Counted from the stretch's first letter, positions 1 through 12,795 are shown. The stretch is DNA of 64,000 bases from Acanthococcus lagerstroemiae (GCA_031841125.1 CM063112.1:21788603-21852602); one strand, 5' to 3'. Notes: generated by a model not told the origin, from the letters alone. Numbers and translations are program-made.

Positions 1-1290
1 CTCCACCATCTCTCGGTGCACAACATCAAGGTCCATCTTCATCTGGATCCCAAGCCACTGCGGCATCACTGGACATGATATCACTAGGGGTGCCAAAAAT
101 ATGCATTTAAAACAGGTGAAATATGAGCATATTCTAAGCTTTTTTTGTCGCTAAATATGCAAAAAATATTCCCTAAAAAGTCGAAACATGCAAAAATATG
201 CTGCTCTAATACGGATATATGGGTATCATTTTAGAGGGGAAAATGAGCAAATTACAATGGCAACATTGTTGTTTTCCATACTAGGGAAAACTGGACTGTT
301 CATTTGGGATTACTTTTTACATTTTCTACATCAGTGTATACAGTTTTTACTCCACTGAAGGAAGTGTATTAGGCAGAGTGCAAAAAGTGTAACTCAAAAG
401 AACTAAAACGAACAGAGCTATAGTTATCAGCAAACAATGTTGCCACAACCGATAACTTTCATTTTCTCTAACATTTACCAATTACCACTTATGCAGTGCA
501 GTAAAGTAATGAAAAAGTAGTGGATATTTGTAAATATGCCCAAAAAGGCAAAAATTCAGAAAATCTGATCGAAATATGTTCCAAAAATGCAAAAAAAAAA
601 CCACCAAATATGCAATTATGTTGAAATATGCAATCTTGAATCGGGCTTATTTTATTTCGCAAAGATATCTTGAAAATGTTCAACTTGCTTCACAGAGAAA
701 AAATATGCAAAAGCATACTTCTGACAGCCCTAGATATCACCAACGCAGCTGCCAGAGCCGAGCCCGAGGCCACAATCCCCATACTGCACCCCGACGACCT
801 CAAAATGTATCTCCAACACCAATCCAAAGAATTATGGAACACTGAATGAAAACATCTCACAGAAAACAAACTCCGCCAAATCAAGGAAGACTGCTACAAC
901 TGGACCAGAATTATTGGAAACCTACGCCCAAATCGCTCCATCGAAACCGCTATTAACAGAATCCTTCTTGGCCACACAAAAATAACGCATGAACACATAT
1001 GCCTACGCCAACCTCCACCCAATTGCGATACCTGCCACTCCCAACACATCATCAAATACCACCGAAACACCAATCCAGACAACCTACTTAAGCTTAAGAA
1101 TTTACCACTACTAATCGATTTCCTAGTTCAGAACTGTATACTACACCTAATTTAAATCTTAAGATGTAAACCGCTTACCTATAACCCTAAAATCCAAACT
1201 CTGTAATTATTGTAATTCCATACCGAGACCATAGCCGTTAGGCATTAAATGTCTCGTTAATAAAATAAAATAATAATGAAAAAAAAACTC
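1..1290 (+). mobile_element. Non-LTR retrotransposon (LINE) 3' end, RNase H region, split by a hAT MITE
   Basis: Bases 1-84 read as the end of a retrotransposon RNase H domain, including the motif WIPSHCGITGHD. The same frame resumes at 733 and runs to a stop near 1155. It passes one internal TGA near 846, where TGG would be expected after WNTE. The later part contains LLGHTKITHEHICLRQPPP and a CDTCH motif, typical of the C-terminus of I/Jockey-like LINE polyproteins. The copy ends in an A-rich AATAAAATAA-type tail near 1255-1290. The break at 84/733 is caused by the nested element described separately. It is a decayed 5'-truncated copy whose left part lies outside the window. The family level is inferred from motifs only. 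Confidence 0.8.
85..732. mobile_element. hAT-type non-autonomous element (MITE), 648 bp, with 8-bp TSD
   Basis: The element begins TAGGGGTGCCAAAAATATGC and its other end, read in reverse complement, begins TAGGGCTGTCAGAAGTATGC. These are imperfect terminal inverted repeats of hAT style. It is flanked on both sides by GATATCAC (77-84 and 733-740), an exact 8-bp target duplication as made by hAT transposases. Removing the element and one duplicate restores the LINE reading frame across the site, so the insertion is directly visible. The interior is AT-rich with many ATATGCA words and has no transposase frame. Confidence 0.85.
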
Positions 1291-3715
1291 GAGATAAATC
1301 TTTGATTTTTAAGGAATTTCATCGGAAAAATTCCCATAGTTTCCAAAGAATCTCATCACAAATCTTTAGAAAAAATGTCCAATGATTTCCAAAAAAATTT
1401 CATCAAAATTCTTCAGGAAGATTTTTCGATAATTTTCAAAGTACATATTTCATAGGAAACACTAGGGGAAAAAAATCTCGCATGTTTTTAAGGAAGTTCA
1501 TCCGAAATTTTCGGGAAAAAACTCCAATAATTTCCGAAGAATTTCCTCGGAAATATCGGGAAAAATCTCCAATGTTGTCAAAAAAATTTCATCAAAATTA
1601 TTCGAGAAAATTTTCTAATTTTTGAATTATCAAACCATAAGAATTTTCCCTCGAATATTTCCCATGAAGTACTTCAAAAATTATCAAAAAATCTTCCTGA
1701 AGAATTTTGATGAAATTTTTTTTGGAAATCATTGGACATTTTCCCCAAAGATTTCCGATGAGATTCTTGGAAAATTACGTTAAAATTCTGAAAAATCAAA
1801 GATTTTTCCGGAGTATTCCCCACGAAATACTTCCAAAATAATGGAAAAATCTTCCTGAAGAATTTTGATGAATTTTTTTTGAAAATCACCGGACATTTTC
1901 TCGAAAGATTTCTGATGAGATTCTTGGGAAATTATCGGAAGTTTTTTCCAACAACTCCGATGAAATTGCTTAAAATTTATCGGCACCCCCCCCCCCGAAT
2001 GTTTCCTATGAAATACTTTAAAAATTATCAAACAGTTTTCTTGAAGAATCTTGATGAAATCACTGGAAATTAATTCTCAAGATTTTCGATGAGATTTTTT
2101 GGAAATTATCGGAATTTTTTCCCAACAATTCCGATGAGATTCTTGGCTAATTACGATGAAATTCCTTAAAAATCAGAGATTTTTCCGGAGTATTTCCCAC
2201 GAAATACTTCCAAAATAATGGAAAAATCTTCCTGAAGAATTTTGATTAATTTTTTTTTCGAAATCACCGGACATTTTTTCGAAAGATTTTCGATGAGATT
2301 CTTGGGAAATTATCGAAATTTTTTTCCAACAACTCCGATGAAATTGCTTAAAATTTATCGGCACCCCCCCCCCCGAATGTTTCCTATGAAATACTTCAAA
2401 AATTATCAAACAATTTTTTTGAAGAATTTTGATGAAATTTGGAAATCACTGGAAATTAATTCTCAAGATTTTCTATGAGATTTTTTGGAAATTATCGGAA
2501 TTTCCCCCCAAAAATTTCAGATGAATTTCCTTAAACATCATTGGAGATTTTCCCCGAATATTTCCTATTAAATACTTCAAAAATTACAGAAAAACTTTCT
2601 TCAAGAATTAAAAAAAAATTTTTTTGGAAATCATTGGAATTTTTTCCTAAAGATTTCCGACGAGATTCTTCGGAAATTATCGGAGTCTTTTCCAACAAAT
2701 CTCGATGAAATTCCTTAAAAATCATCGGGGGGATTTTCCTCGAAGTTTCGAAAGAAATTCTTCGAAAATTGTTAGAATTTCTTTTCAACAATTCCGATGG
2801 CATTCCTTAAAAATCAGCGGAGATTTTTCTCGAAGTTTCAAAGTTTCCGAAGAAATTCTTCGGAAATTCTTTGAATATGTTTCTAAAAATTCTGGATAAA
2901 CTTCCTTAAAAACCATCAATTTAGAAAAAGTGTTCAATGATTTTCCAATAAAATAAGTATTTCATAGAAACACTGGGAAATATCTCCGATAATTTTTAAG
3001 GAATTTCATCGGAATTGTTGGAAAACTATTTCGATAATTTCCGAAGAATTTCATCGGGTGTAGAAAAAATGTCCAATGATTTCCAAAAAAAATTCATCAA
3101 AATTCTTCAGGAAGATTTGTCGATAACTTTTGAAGTATATCATGTGAAATATATCCGGAGGAAAATTCCGATGGTTCAATAATTCAAAAATTATCGGACA
3201 ATTTTCACGAATAATTTTGATGGACTTTTTTGACAACATTGGAAATTTTTTCTAAAGATTTTCGATGAGATTCTTCGGAAATTATCGGATTTTTTTTTCA
3301 AAAATTTTCGATGAAACTCCTTGAAAATTATCGGAGATTTTTCCTGAAGTTTCCCAACAAATTCTTCGGAAATTATTGGATTTTTCCCCCAAAAAAATCT
3401 TGGATAAACTTCCTTAAAAATCATCGGAGATTTTCCCCTAGTGTTTCCTATGAAATACATCAAAAATTGGAGAAAAATTTTCATGAAGAATTTTGATGAA
3501 ATCTTTTGAAAAATCATTGGAAATTTTTTAAAAAGATTTCTGACGAGAATCTTCGGAAATTATTGGAGTTTCTTCCAACAATTTCCGATGAAATCTCTTA
3601 AAAATCATCGGAAATCTTTCCCGAAGAAATACTTTGGAGACCATCGAACATTTTCCCTAACGATTTGCGATAAAATTCTTCAATAACCATCGAAGTTTTT
3701 CCCCGAAGCGTTGCA
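1290..3715. repeat. Degenerate A/T-rich repeat array of mixed orientation
   Basis: This 2.4-kb stretch is built from diverged copies of a short unit containing words such as TTTCCGAAGAAT, TTTCATCGGAAA and their reverse complements. Orientation changes along the array: forward at about 1300-1600, reverse at 1680-2900, forward at 2990-3130 and reverse to 3715. A block at about 1780-2090 is repeated at about 2170-2480, including the same C-rich tract near 1985 and 2363. The open frames here are by-products of the repeat and are not genes. The same unit family builds the foldback element at 14578-16324. Confidence 0.8.
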
Positions 3716-4676
3716 TTTTCTGTTGTCTGTCACAGAGCACAATAATGTTGCGTTTGGAGATGTCGAAGATCCAGACGGGAGCTCAAATCTCCTCGCCTGC
3801 TGCGAAGCACAGTCGACCGCGTAGCGAAATTGGACCCAATAAACACCGTTGTTATTATTACGATTTTTCGATTTTGCAATGACCCACTGAAACTATTATG
3901 ATCCACCGATACAGTAAAATAACGTTTGAAATAATTCAATTTAAGTAATGACTCAGAGACTCATTCAGACTTTCTTACGGCTTGATAAGGCTTATTCACA
4001 GTTTTCCAAGACTCATTTATCTTATACTTAAACGCATGCAGACGCATTAAAATGGTGTCAAGACTTATTAGAATCCCTCATGATTAGGCGAAACTCAATC
4101 AGACTTATCAAAACTGCTCTAAGATTCAGACAGAGTACGTTGAGATTCTTTTAAAACTCATCTGGACTCCGTTTCTGCTGCAGACGTATTTAGACTTCGC
4201 TAGGACACATTTGAATTCACTCAGATCATGTTAAAACCCAATAAGACTCGTTGAGACTCCCAGAAATCTTCTTCAAACGGTATTAAAACTGTTAACTCAT
4301 TCAACACTGCAATGGCTTCAAAATTCATTCACATTCCCGTCCATCGTTCAAATTCCTACACGCGATTGGTACCGTCTTGAAAACCGGCACTCGACATGCA
4401 CTCTTACCGAGGAAAGGGGAAATCAGATAATGTTTATTATGTCTTTTCAACGAGTTCTGCAGACAATTTTTCTTAGTCTAGATAAATTACCAAGTTTCAA
4501 TAGAACTTTTCTAATTCATCGAATTCTCTCATTACCCAACTATTCACGAAGCATTTTGAATTTAAATTCTTCTCTCTGCAAGGCCATCGACCTTACTGAT
4601 CCTTCGTTTATTCGCACCTGTAGTAGAGCTCATCCTGACGTGCAAGTGGAAGTGAAAAAATCAAATAGGAATTAAC
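3716..4676. other. Intergenic DNA with degenerate GACTCATT-type repeats
   Basis: Bases 3950-4280 hold many diverged copies of a roughly 20-base unit with AGACTCATT or AGACTTATT at its core. No gene was recognised. The missing last exon of the Sec10 gene to the right was looked for here and not found. Confidence 0.5.
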
Positions 4677-7600
4677 CTCTTCGGAGTCATAAAATTCAGA
4701 ATGAGCTTCTAAATATTTACCCGCGGAATTATAGGTGTACTGCAGCAGATGGTCATAAATCACTCGGTGGAACCTGATTCCCAATTCGATTAGTACATTT
4801 TCGGTATTCTTTCCATGCAGACATTCTTGAATAAGTTTAATTGACTTTCGCATAAACTGAACCACCGACTTACAAGCCTACGGAAATAAAGAATGCATTA
4901 ATATGATGACATACAATTATCAAGTCGAGTTCAATCAAAGAAACGCACAGAGGTAGCGACTGTATCGACATCCGTTTCTGGCTTGAAATCAGTTCGTTTC
5001 TGTTCGGCCTGCAGATACACCTTGACCCAACCAACAACAGCATTTATGGACCTAAGGAATACATCGCTTTATTCGATAACGAAAAATGAAGACATCGAAT
5101 AGAAAATTCGAGATTCTCAATACCTCTCAAGTCCAGTATCGAGCTTCATTTCAGTTTGCTCCAGTATGTATTTTTTTCTCGATAAACAGTCACCCAATTT
5201 GACGGTCGATCTATCAACATGAACAAATCAAGTATCAATGAACAGATCGCATCCTGTGGCATCACGAGTTCAATAACATCAGCACAGCAACTCACCCGAT
5301 AAGAGGGAACAAGCAGTCAGCAATAAGTTTCTCTAGTAGGTGCACAATAATATTGGTCTGCTGCACGATTTCAAAAAAGTAAATATCTGGTCGTTGCGTA
5401 TTACTCTCCGGAATGGGTACGGACTGGATACCCAAGTCAATAGCATAGTCTACGTATTCGGTTATTAGGAACTGCAGTAATATTTCAAAAATCTGCATCG
5501 CGTTTGAAGGTAAGTCTTGAGAATTAGATAACTGTAAGAAAAGTCACTTTTGCTCAAGCCGAACGCTATTGCCAGGGTTCCGAAAATATTAAGCGGATAC
5601 GAACCGACTGACAACGTTTGAATGCTTCTTTTGCCTCCTGAAGAACGTACACCGTGATCTCTTCAGACAGGAAAATCTCGCCACCGTAGTCTTCGATTTG
5701 AGCAATGTTGATATTGGCCCTGGTACCGATCACAGCTTGAATATCTCGCCGCAGCTCCTGGAAGCTGAAATACCAAATCTGTGACATCTGTACGACTTGG
5801 AGCCAGACTTTTCAAATTGTACAAGGGAAATCTACCTGCTAGAATGGATTTGCTTCTTCTGATGGCCTTTGGATTCATAGTACTTTTGGAGAACTCTTTG
5901 GTACTTTTCTTTTATATTTTTCAGTTCAATTCTGAAAATGAAACATGATAGGCGGTGATGACATTTCTGCAGGGTGACAGGGAGAGGCTAGACCGCAGAA
6001 TGTTCATTTTCCAGAAAGGGAAAATGTGAAGTTTTTATGATGGGGGAAGACTATCAACCCTTGCCACTGTGAAATATGGAGATATTCATACTGATCTGAA
6101 GGTAAAGTAACTCCGAAGATAATCTTGACCTGAAGTATTTACTTACCCGATATACGAATCGAGATATTTATGGAAGATATTTTGTGTTAATTTCTGCAAG
6201 TATGTAGGATCATTTCCCAGATTATACTTGGAAAGATTCTCGGATAACTGCTGTAGCCTGAAAATTGAAATTTCCTAATCAGTAAATGTTTCTAATACCA
6301 AACGGTACAAAATTCTTTTGAATCGTGCATCAGAAACGATGAAAAACATCAAGTACCACTTACTTACTATAAAGCTCCATCAAATTTCTCAAATACTTAT
6401 CGTTATCTTTGGAATCCGATAATATAGTTTTAATGTGCTTCTACAAAAAATCCAAAAGTTTAGAGTTAATGTAAAGTGACTACGGAGAAAAGTGGACACT
6501 TGTCACGAAAAATAGAAAACTTTACTTGTAATTTTAAATGGTAAATGTTCAGCACGAATTTCGCATTTATTTGCTCCGGATTATTGAAAACACACGATAT
6601 AGTTTTGAAATTTCTTTCACACATTGGTATCACTTCGTTGAACACATCTCTACTGCTCAAGGCTCCCTGTAAATCGACAAAAAAGTATGTAAACATGGAA
6701 CGTACAAGAAAAATGAAATAATTTTGAGAAAATTCACCTTTTGACTTTGTTCTATGAACGCGTCTACACACTGCGAATAACCTTTAAAATGAGATAATAT
6801 GGAAGCTATTTCCTTCATCTTCTGCAGAGAATTACTTTCTTGAGCTTGAACAAATTGCTCAATTAGCGTACGTTCAATTTCATCGTATTTCTGCTCGATC
6901 TTTTTCTTCGCTTCTTCGAACCTATTCGTATGCACATGAAACATTATTAATCACAATCAATATAACTGTATATCTTCCATAACAGTTATCAAAGATTGAA
7001 TAATCAGGATACCTGGGACTATAAGTAAAAATTGAGGTATTTATAAGAATGTCATGTTCGAAAATCAACTCACCTATCCCCGGGAAGTTCTTGAGCAATG
7101 AAGTACAATTTGCGAATGATATCAGCAGCTTCGAATAACTGAAAATGCAAATAAAATTTCAAAAGTTCAGAATTCAATTTAAATAGCGAAATATACACTC
7201 TCTTGTTTTTTAATATTTGAAAATGTAGAAAATTGAACACGGAGTAGTAAAGATACTTCAATGAGAGCCCTGTCTCAATATTCAAGGCATGGTCACATGC
7301 AACAGTGAGTATTAAAGATGATTATTAAAAATTTCACTGCATAATCAGTATGAACAGTTTCGCGGTATGCCACATCAAGTTAATTTCGATTAGATCAATA
7401 CAAAACACTGCAGAACAGTTCGAAGTCAAGTGAGACATTACAGATGCAGTTGAAAGAAATGCTGATTGACTGATATAAGATCAGAGATATCGATCTGCTC
7501 CTTGTCATGCCAATTTACGCATGTTACAATTTATAGCAAAAAAGTTTATTGAAGAACTTACTCTAGACGAATCTGAAAAAACTTCAATACGCGCATTGCC

Positions 7601-8309
7601 TGGTATCAGAAACTGCGAAAAGTACATCATCAATTTCTGAGCTTCAACTGCTCGGGAACGAGGGATATTTACAGCTTCTAACTGACCACCAAGGTGCATC
7701 ACTTTTACAGCGACCGAGTTAATTTTTTCGTCCAGTTGGTAGAACGAATTCATGCAATCCTGAAAATACGAATATTGTACCGGGTTAATGAAAATGGAAC
7801 GTGGATTTAGTTACATATATCGGAGTTCTACAAACTTTATTGTATTGCAGTTGCTTCAGTAAATCCTGCCAAAACACCTTCTCTTCTTCTTTGCACGAAA
7901 TTTTGATCTGCTCGCATTTCTTCTTCTGTCTTTGCAGCAGTAACATCAGATCCCTACATAATCATCAAGGCAGTATATTTTATAAATCAAGTTCAGCTGC
8001 ACGATGTATGAAGAGATACTTCATTTCCATACGAACTTGATCGACTGGTCAAAGGTGTCTCTCATTACATCGGCGTTGAAATTGTAACTGCCCTTTTCTT
8101 TCGTGTTTTCCAGAACTCTCCATGCTAGCCTTTCCACGAATGTGTCTGGGTCGAAAGGTTTCTGAAATGTCCCATGCATAGTTACATTTAGGAAGAAACA
8201 TTTCTTGGTACATATAGATAATAATTGAAAACTATGGGTATGAGTACCGGATAGCGGACGTAGAAAATGAGCATACCTGTTCCAACTCCTTCATATACTG
8301 TTGCATCAT
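4677..8309 (-). CDS. Sec10: Exocyst complex component 5 (Sec10), 15 exons visible, C-terminus not found
   Basis: Sec10 is a subunit of the exocyst, which tethers secretory vesicles to the plasma membrane. Exons on the minus strand in order: 8277-8309, 8037-8161, 7836-7953, 7562-7759, 7074-7138, 6738-6921, 6526-6666, 6364-6440, 6147-6257, 5836-5931, 5605-5764, 5296-5531, 5124-5210, 4949-5051, 4677-4877. All phases join in frame and give 645 residues; vertebrate Sec10 has about 708. Diagnostic stretches include RAVEAQKLMMYF, LSHFKGYSQC, GKNTENVLIELGIRFHR and YFFEIVQQTNIIVHLL. The start ATG ATG at 8309 matches the short N-terminus of the family. The donor after 8037 is the weak GTTCGT, chosen because only it keeps phase. 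The last 70-80 residues of the family are absent: reading on past 4677 gives only 22 unrelated residues and a stop at 4608. Confidence 0.93.
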
Positions 8310-8993
8310 TTTGACTGAATTGTGAGGTTACATGAAATTAAAGTTAACGTACAAGAAGCATATTGAAGAAGTATCTTCAACAATAATTATTGAGGATTTC
8401 CGTATAATAAAATTCCAGACATCATTCGATTCTTATCAGGAAAACCTGGAAAACGCTTGAGAAGTGAGAACCGGAGAACGCCCCCAGACAGACGTCCACC
8501 AAAAACCTCATTCGGCTAACTGCAAAGAATACAGATATTTGTATGACAGACGATTCTACAAGACATTGAAAAGAATGTATCAATGGTCTTACTTAGCATA
8601 CTCTATCATTTTACTCATATATCGCTTACGATCATAGTCATACACGGAGCGAAGAGAAGTTGCCATTCTAGTCAACGTGTCTCGAGAAAAAGACCTAAAT
8701 GTCATCTATCTTTAGATCTGAATTCCTGATCACTTCGACATTGTTCGGCTCTTCGTTCAAGTTCAATGCGAGGCTGGTACATGAAATTTGTGCTTGATTC
8801 TTCCAAAGTCTAACTGGTGGTAGCTTGTCAATTACTTGAAATACGTAATTATTTAGCTAGTAAATTTTCTTATATCCTACAATCATCTGCTTGAACTGAA
8901 ATTGGAAAGTTGAGAACATTTTCTTACGTCTGCGTTTTCCGGAGACCCGGATACAGGTTCCATAAGCGGTGGACGTATTCTGACTTCTGTCAA
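8310..8993. promoter_or_regulatory. Intergenic region between divergent Sec10 and LanC-like genes
   Basis: About 0.7 kb separates the two start codons, which face away from each other, so both promoters and 5' leaders should lie here. No TATA box or other core element stands out. The spacing suggests shared or bidirectional promoter DNA, which is an inference. Confidence 0.4.
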
Positions 8994-10926
8994 ATGGCGA
9001 AGTCCGATGCTGATGATCGATTTTACCCCAATAAATTGCCAGATTATTTCCCAGGACGCAGTGGAAATATTCACGTCGACAATAATGAAGTAATTGACCT
9101 ATTAAATCAGTAAATATTCTGATTAATAAATGCCATGTAGAAATATTGAAATAGTTACAATTTATTCATTTCCCTGGTCTTAGAAAACAGCCCACTTTAA
9201 CAGATTTTGGTTTTGTACACAGTTAAAACTATCCGCTGAATTTTCATCAAACTTGGAGAAGGCGGTAGACAGACTACTGGCTCGCCTGGATTCACACACA
9301 TCTAAAGCATTATCGTACGGCGACAAAGTATACACCGGGAGTGCCGGTATCGCTATGCTGTATCTCCTTAAAGACAAATCTTTGAGTGGTATTCAGAGAT
9401 CTCGGGCAGTTTTTGTAAGTTCGATTTCTGAGTATCATTCAGGTACATATGAAATTCACCGTGAATTCACCTGCTCGTCGACTTACCTGTTTTCAGGAAG
9501 CCAAAACTGAAATCCTCAGACTCGCCGACCAACAGTCCCGTGTCAGAGACCGGATTTCATTTCTCAACGGCGATGTCGGCATTTTAGCTTTAGCCGCCGT
9601 CATCCATACGATGGAAGGAAATGAAGCGAAAGCAGCAACTTGCGCACAAAAGCGAGTGGATCAGTTTTCATGTGTTCAACAATATCTGCGTATATAGATT
9701 GGTCCTCTATCATGGTCATGGGTTTCTGTATTGCAGAATGTTGCGGTACTCGAAGTTAGCTGTATCAGCGGACACTTCTCTACCGGATGAACTTCTGTAC
9801 GGCCGTGCTGGATACTTATACGCTTTGTTATTTGTCAAAAAATACTTGTCAAGTGAACATGTCCCGGATTCCGTAGTCAGAGAGGTGAAATGTGACTTCC
9901 ATTTTCATGCGAGTTTAAGTCGGTTTCACATTAATAGCTTTCATCTATAGGTGGTGAATGCAATTATCGCTTCGGGGCGAAGACTAAGTTCATCAAGACG
10001 TTCCAACTCCAAAGTACCACCTTTGCAGTTCGAGTGGCATGATAAAGAGTACGTAGGCGCGGCCCATGGGTACTGCGGGATTCTCTCCACATTATTATTG
10101 GTACATTTTATACGTTTTTTAGGGATTGAGATAAATGTGAATGATGCAGTTGTATTCATTGTCGTGACTGTGGCTCATTACAGGCGTATAAGCAGAATCT
10201 TATGTCCACATCTGACGTCAATAACTTCGTGAAACCAACCATTGATTACATTTTGGATATGCAGTATCCATCAAGAAATATTCCATCCTCAGTTGGTTCT
10301 AGAAATTACGACGTTTTAGTGCAGTGGTGCCATGGAGCTCCGGGTGTTATTCATATGGTCACTTTGGCGCATGAGGTAAATGGGGAACATGTGCGTGTAT
10401 TATTAATAATTTAATAGGGTTCTGATGATTGGTTTCGTAGTTGTTAGGCGAAGAGAAATATTTGAAAGCAGCTGCTGAATTTGGAGAAGTTACGTGGAAC
10501 CGAGGGCTGCTGAAGAAAGGTTATAGTTTATGTCATGGCGTTTCTGGAAACGGCTACACTTTTTTGAAGCTGTTCCAGGTAACCAATGTAAGTATTCTGC
10601 AGTCTGCAATGGAGTACCTATATGTTTATTGTACGGTAAATGAAGTCGTTGGGTATAGGTGCTAAACTGACTGAGTTAATGAAATGATATCCGCTTTATC
10701 AGTCAAATCATTCCTGATTAACTGAATTATTCATTTTGAATAGGAAGCTAAACATTTGCACCGAGCTACAAAATTCGCGGAGTGGTGTTTCACCTACGGA
10801 ACTAAACAAGCTTTCGAGCCGGACAGACCGTTTTCTTTATTCGAAGGATTAGCTGGTGTAATTTACTTTTTAGTAGATTTACTTCAACCAAGTAATGCTA
10901 AATTTCCAGGAGTTGAACTTATTTAA
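8994..10926 (+). CDS. LanC-like protein (LANCL family), complete, 8 exons
   Basis: LANCL proteins are eukaryotic relatives of bacterial lanthionine cyclases. They bind zinc and glutathione and act on dehydroamino acids in proteins. Exons: 8994-9089, 9223-9414, 9497-9663, 9737-9884, 9951-10100, 10184-10375, 10441-10578, 10744-10926. They join in frame to 421 residues, close to the usual 400. The zinc ligands are visible: Cys in WCHGAPG (about residue 300) and Cys-His in LCHGVSGNGY (about 346-347). Other family blocks are YTGSAGIAMLYL, FLNGDVGILALAAV, LLYGRAGYLYALLFV, EYVGAAHGYCGI and PFSLFEGLAGVIYFL near the end. The donor at 9664 (GTTTTC) is weak but is the only one keeping phase. The ATG of MAKSD was chosen because the open frame upstream has no better start. 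Whether this is LANCL1, 2 or 3 is not resolved. Confidence 0.95.
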
Positions 10927-11053
10927 ACTTGGTATTAAATTTGTACATACATGTTCTACGTCTCAATCATCGTACTGCAATCATGTCTCCGTTCAAAGTT
11001 TTTCGTGTATACTGCAAGACTCATAATGTATGTAACTTTTATTCAGAAATACA

Positions 11054-11059
11054 AATAAA
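11054..11059 (+). promoter_or_regulatory. Probable polyadenylation signal of the LanC-like gene
   Basis: An AATAAA hexamer lies 128 bases after the LanC-like stop codon in A/T-rich DNA. It is the first good signal downstream, but such hexamers are common in AT-rich sequence. Confidence 0.4.
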
Positions 11060-12184
11060 CATTATTTATAAAATAAAAAACATAAGTATAATTACAATGA
11101 AGAAAAAAACATGAAATGGAATGTAATAAAGAATGGCTCGTAAGTACGGAAGGTAACACAGTATTAAATAAAAATTAATTAATGGTACAAATAATGTCGC
11201 GAAAAATGGATACGAGATAATACATCTCAATTTCATGTATTTCCCGTACAAAATATCCTTAATATATGAGAGAAATTTGATTATTATAAAAATAATAAAC
11301 TTTAAAATGGAAATTGTAACTTATATTACATTGAGATTCTTACGAGTATTTTCCAATATTTTGACTGAGAGTTTACACGAAAAGTATTTTAATAATAAAA
11401 TGTTTCCAGACAACGCGAAAAAAAAAACCAGAAACATTATCGTCAAAGAAATACTGAATAATTAAATACTATCCAATTTTACCATCCCTGGTGGAAGCTG
11501 GTTTCAAAAATCTGCCACAAACATTACATTCTGACTTTCGCAACAGCAACATCATCAAATACAATTACATATATCCGTCTTGATAGCTAAATCAATTAAC
11601 TATATCTCCTTCGAAATTTAAAAGAAGCGTACATACAATAGACAAGAATTACGTATATAACTTGAAAGTTTGCATAAAATGTAAAGTTAAACGTCATGAC
11701 TCCTACAAAGTACATTGCACATACAAATGGTCTTTTATAAAATCGTATCAAATACTTTGAACGAATCTGTATGAAATATTTGATGGAATGAGATTGAGTA
11801 TTCCCTGAATATCATCATACTGAACACATAAGAAAAAGCGTACTCCTTAATTATAAAGGAATTTTAAACAGATGATACCCTGTATTGAACATATAATACG
11901 TCCGAATTAAGGAATAACTAGAAAAACAAAATCAATCTGGCTGAATTCACTACTACTTATGCTTCCCACACATCAGAATTTCAGTACCTACCTAACAATT
12001 TTTAAATTTATACTAATTAATTTGAATGTCCAAATCGTGGTAACTTGATTTACCAAAAACACTTCCTTGCTAAATATAAATACGAACTAAAAAATGAAAG
12101 AGTATGTACCTGAATGAGATTTCAGATTTATAAGTAAGCAACATAAATAAAATTCGTAACCAAAACAACAAAAAATGGACTAGT
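11060..12184. other. AT-rich intergenic DNA
   Basis: No gene, repeat unit or terminal inverted repeats were recognised in this stretch. Confidence 0.5.
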
Positions 12185-12795
12185 TCAATTTGGTACAAGT
12201 CTGTATTCAGACTGAAAACAGTGTTGCTTTCTGATTACGAGTCGTGGAAAATCGCTGTCATTCGCCTGCGAGCAGCTATAGTCATCGCGTGGGTTCACTT
12301 CTTCATTCTGTAATGAAAATCGGATAAAACGATTAAAAGGTTTACATTCGAATACATAAAAATGTTTAGCTAAATAATGATCGTCTTCCTGGCTAAACAC
12401 AATAACTAAACCCATCGCCCACTCTGCCAAGTATTGATTTTGAATTTTGGCTACATTGTTCCTGGATTAGAATCTGAAGCTCATGCCATACGAGTACATC
12501 GAACCTACAAACGATAAATATCGAATTTCAGAGCCATTAAATACTTACTTATCAGCAGCTCTCATGATAACTATGGAAGCAGCAATGAAATTATAGTGTT
12601 TGAGTAGTGCTGCCAGAGTAGTGCACACCACAGTTGTAGCCAATGCTCTGGGTGTGTAGACATACGGCCGATCGGATTCATCTCTGGGAACGTTTCCGAT
12701 CATCACTCGCATGTTTCCATTCCTGCGATCGTTTCCGCTGTTAAAATTTTCATTACTGATTCGAGTATCATCCGCATTATCCGATAAATCCAATC
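12185..12795 (-). CDS. Unidentified two-exon gene fragment
   Basis: Two minus-strand exons fit together. Exon 12549-12795 has acceptor TTCAG and donor GTAAGT. Exon 12185-12461 has acceptor CCAG and ends at a TAG/TAA-type stop at 12185. Both phases agree, giving about 175 residues. The first part is polar and Asn/Asp/Arg-rich, then comes a moderately hydrophobic stretch (ALATTVVCTTLAALL). The second exon has another hydrophobic stretch (AEWAMGLVIVF) followed by KHFYVFECKPFNRFIRF. The first exon begins in phase 2, so at least one upstream exon is missing; none was found. I do not recognise the family. Confidence 0.35.

Noticed and set aside
1674..3517. Multiple Lys/Phe-rich open frames
   Set aside because: They appear on both strands of the degenerate repeat array and share its unit.
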